Below are positions 61,690-64,000 of a stretch of DNA of 64,000 nt, in pieces (position 1 is the stretch's first letter; every line of letters begins with the position of its first letter). The stretch spans positions 62,001-126,000 of the forward strand of contig JBMYZL010000006.1 of the NCBI GenBank assembly GCA_049610385.1. The letters run 5' to 3'. The notes under the pieces were generated by a model. That model did no database searches. It had not been told where the DNA came from and saw only the letters and a list, made by a program, of their open reading frames with translations. The position numbers were made by a program, and so were the translations under genes. Origin of the DNA: JBMYZL01 sp049610385. GTDB taxonomy: Bacteria > Bacteroidota > Bacteroidia > Flavobacteriales_D > Sanyastnellaceae.

Positions 61690-62616
61690 CTATCCGCGAG
61701 CCACCGAGGCATAGGCTTTCGCAATGGAAGCACCCACCTCAGCATTTCCCTTCACCAGCGCTCGGTTCGCGGCCAGGGACTTTCCATCCGTGTGCCTCTG
61801 AATGAAATCCAACAAAAACGGGGTCATGGCTTTGCCCGAAATGCCTGAACGTCCCGCAGCTTTGATTCCAGCTTGTGTGGCTCGTTCAATTTCGTCTGCA
61901 TTTGCCGCCCCTGACGAAGAAATGGGATTCGCAATCAGAAAACCGCCTTGCAACCCGAGGCCCCATTGTGCGAGCATGGCGCGCGCGATCCGATTCGGGT
62001 CACGGGTGGAATGCACCAAAGAAATTCCTGAATGCTCCGTGAAAAAAGCCGGGAATTCATCGGTGCCCCAACCAATCACAGGAACACCTGCAGTCTCGAG
62101 CGCCTCAAGGGTTTTCGGTAAATCCAAAATCGACTTGGCCCCCGCGCTCACCACCGCGACCTGGGACTGGGCCAATTCTGGAATGTCCGCAGAAATGTCC
62201 CAAGTTTCTCCCACCCCGCGATGAACCCCACCGATTCCACCTGTAGCAAACACCCGGATTCCAGCCAAATGTGCACCAATCAACGTACCACTGACTGTCG
62301 TCGCCCCCAGTTCTCCTCCAGCCAAGGCCATGCCCATATCCCGCCGACTGACCTTCAACACGCCCTCCTCTGTGGCCAATCGCTGTAGCAATTGGTCATC
62401 ACATCCAACCTGGATTTTTCCTTCCGCGACGGCAATGATGGCAGGAACCACTCCTTGACTGCGGATGATCTGGTCCAAAGCTTGTGCGGTCTCCAAATTT
62501 TCAGGATGAGGCATCCCATGCGCGATGATGGTGGATTCCAAAGCAACAACAGGAAGACCTGTCGCCAATGCTTGCGCCACCTCGGGATGAATGTTCAAAT
62601 GATTCTGCATCATCAT
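61690..62616 (-). CDS. psuG: Pseudouridine-5'-phosphate glycosidase
   Basis: 308 residues. VALESTIIAHGMPHPENLET, ATTVSGTLIGAHLAGIRVFA and GGIGGVHRG are the family signatures; NADEIERATQAG and GISGKAMTPFLL follow. It cleaves pseudouridine 5'-phosphate reversibly to uracil and ribose 5-phosphate. The usual pseudouridine kinase partner is not adjacent. It overlaps the obg stop by ATGA. Confidence 0.94.
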   Translation of the reverse strand: MMMQNHLNIHPEVAQALATGLPVVALESTIIAHGMPHPENLETAQALDQIIRSQGVVPAIIAVAEGKIQVGCDDQLLQRLATEEGVLKVSRRDMGMALAGGELGATTVSGTLIGAHLAGIRVFATGGIGGVHRGVGETWDISADIPELAQSQVAVVSAGAKSILDLPKTLEALETAGVPVIGWGTDEFPAFFTEHSGISLVHSTRDPNRIARAMLAQWGLGLQGGFLIANPISSSGAANADEIERATQAGIKAAGRSGISGKAMTPFLLDFIQRHTDGKSLAANRALVKGNAEVGASIAKAYASVARG

Positions 62617-63614
62617 ACAGGGCGGTCAATGGCCTCCATAATTCGGTCTTTCAAAGGCATCAAGCCCATTTGAGCTACGCTTGAAAAATAAATGGGGCGC
62701 AGCCCTTCCTGGGCCAATTCATCTGAAATTTCAGACTGCAATTCGTCATCGAGGAGGTCACATTTGGACACCGCCAAAATCCTTTCCTTCGTCAACAACT
62801 CGGGGTTGTACTTCTCCAATTCACCCAACAAAGTTCGGTATTCAGCCGCAATGTCATCGCTGTCAGCAGGCACCAGAAACAACAGAACTGGATTTCTTTC
62901 GATGTGCCTCAAAAACCGCAATCCCAATCCTTTGCCCTCTGCCGCTCCCTCAATGATCCCCGGGATATCTGCCATCACAAATGAACGCTCGTCACGGTGG
63001 GACACCATGCCGAGGTTGGGCCGAAGAGTGGTAAATGGATAGTCGGCAATTTCGGGTTTGGCAGCACTCACCACACTCAACAAAGTGGATTTGCCTGCAT
63101 TTGGGAAGCCCACAAGCCCGACATCCGCAAGCAATTTCAATTCCAATATCTTCCATTGCTCCAACCCCTCTTCTCCTGGCTGCGCATAACGAGGTGTTTG
63201 GCGCGTAGCCGATTTGAAATGATCATTCCCCAATCCCCCTCGCCCCCCTGGAGTGACGATGCACTCCTGGCCATCTTCTGTGATTTCCACCTGAACTTCC
63301 CCAGTCTCCGCATCCTTGACCACCGTTCCCAATGGAACCTCCAAGAGTTCATCCGCCCCATTGGCACCATGTTTCAGGTTGCCCGAACCCGATTCGCCCG
63401 GTTTTGCAATCACATGTTTTCGGTACTTCAAATGAAGTAAGGTCCAGAAATTTCGATTGCCCCGGACAATCACATGGCCTCCTCGGCCTCCATCTCCGCC
63501 ATCTGGACCACCCTTGGCCGTGATTTTGCTTCTGTGCAGATGGGTCGACCCGGGTCCCCCTCTGCCAGAACGACAACAGACTTTGACGTAGTCAACAAAA
63601 TTCTCGCTGGCCAA
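62613..63614 (-). CDS. obg: Obg family GTPase
   Basis: 333 residues. The Obg fold (NFVDYVKVCCRSGRGGPGST, GGPDGGDGGRGGHVIVRG) is followed by a GTPase domain with GFPNAGKST, DIPGIIEGA and the NKxD-type segment AVSKCDLLDD. It acts in 50S ribosome maturation. The start is a TTG: no ATG fits the family's beginning. The gene follows adk by five bases, the usual Bacteroidota order. Confidence 0.95.
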   Translation of the reverse strand: MASENFVDYVKVCCRSGRGGPGSTHLHRSKITAKGGPDGGDGGRGGHVIVRGNRNFWTLLHLKYRKHVIAKPGESGSGNLKHGANGADELLEVPLGTVVKDAETGEVQVEITEDGQECIVTPGGRGGLGNDHFKSATRQTPRYAQPGEEGLEQWKILELKLLADVGLVGFPNAGKSTLLSVVSAAKPEIADYPFTTLRPNLGMVSHRDERSFVMADIPGIIEGAAEGKGLGLRFLRHIERNPVLLFLVPADSDDIAAEYRTLLGELEKYNPELLTKERILAVSKCDLLDDELQSEISDELAQEGLRPIYFSSVAQMGLMPLKDRIMEAIDRPV

Positions 63615-63619
63615 AGGAA

Positions 63620-64000
63620 TCAGTCTTGGTGATACGCCAAAGCGGCTGTCCGAAGTCGCTCGGCAATTTCATCAATGCCCCCCAATCCATCTACGCCGAT
63701 GAATTTGCTTGTCTCAGCGTAGTGGCTCGCCACGGGTGCAGTCTCGGCATTGTAGACGTCAATGCGCTTTTGAATGACATCCGGATCTGCATCATCAGGC
63801 CTTCCTGAGGTTTCGGCTCGCTTCAGCAAACGCGCGCGCAACTCATCTTCAGGAACTTCAAGGGCCAACATGCAAGAAATCTCTGTGGATTTCGATTCCA
63901 AAAATGCATCCAAGGCCGCCGCTTGAGCAGTTGTGCGAGGAAAGCCATCGAAAATAAAACCTTTCGCATCCGGATGGCGATTGACTTCAGATTCGAGCAT
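63620..64000 (-). CDS. adk: Adenylate kinase, 3' part (window edge)
   Basis: C-terminal 127 residues or so; the N-terminus with Walker A lies beyond the window. AKGFIFDGFPRTTAQAAALD, ETSGRPDDADPDVIQKRIDV and YAETSKFIGVDGLGG identify the short Adk type without the LID zinc insertion. It interconverts AMP, ADP and ATP. The Met at the window edge need not be the start. Confidence 0.93.
   Translation of the reverse strand: MLESEVNRHPDAKGFIFDGFPRTTAQAAALDAFLESKSTEISCMLALEVPEDELRARLLKRAETSGRPDDADPDVIQKRIDVYNAETAPVASHYAETSKFIGVDGLGGIDEIAERLRTAALAYHQD

Overview
The window looks like a chromosomal segment of a Bacteroidota bacterium, most likely a marine Flavobacteriales-type lineage of fairly high GC. 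The signs are a type IX secretion (T9SS) C-terminal domain, TonB-dependent receptors with carboxypeptidase-like N-terminal domains, DUF1573, DUF3822 and Lacal_2735 family genes, GCTDP...DDGSC repeats, and Bacteroidota-type -7 boxes (TAnnTTTG and variants) in place of Shine-Dalgarno sites. Genes are packed tightly and often overlap by ATGA. No gap exceeds about 205 bases. I saw no rRNA, tRNA, insertion sequence, prophage or CRISPR array.

Layout. 1-3.5 kb: 3' end of fabG, a von Willebrand-type membrane protein, and an SPFH protein. 3.6-7.2 kb: rpmB, cinA and a T9SS-exported propeller protein. 7.2-13.5 kb: psd, cdsA, ftsH and rsfS (one strand), birA, an SRPBCC protein with pyrE, and a divergent Nudix gene. 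13.6-17.7 kb: a secreted thioredoxin-fold protein without its cysteines, coaD, rsmD, DUF3822 and a membrane protein, probably one operon. 17.8-26.4 kb: RecD-like helicase, ndk, PspC-like, GNAT, ornithine aminotransferase (rocD), a cysteine synthase-like enzyme, a LolC/E-type permease, NamZ (peptidoglycan recycling) and a lipoprotein. 26.5-41 kb: MacB-type permease, aconitase, outer-membrane barrel, pdeM, TlpA-like lipoprotein, ppk1-ppx (polyphosphate), peroxiredoxin, a TonB receptor and a secreted EGF/propeller protein.

41-48.5 kb is a nine-gene light-response/DNA photorepair cluster on the minus strand: Lacal_2735, SDR, flavin reductase, classical-type photolyase/cryptochrome, alpha/beta hydrolase, DUF2256, FeS-type photolyase, CRY-DASH and an unrecognised protein. 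Then come valS, DUF1573, a 1.3-thousand-residue exported protein carrying two tandem esterase-like domains that both lack the nucleophilic serine, its upstream TonB receptor, an S4 RNA-binding protein, a fused 2-oxoacid dehydrogenase E1, psuG, obg and the 3' part of adk.

The most general signal is regulatory. Many genes carry a TAnnTT(T/C/G)G box ending only 4-6 bases before the start codon, which implies leaderless mRNAs and settles several start codons (GTG for ppk1 and two permeases). Divergent neighbours often have their boxes almost back to back.
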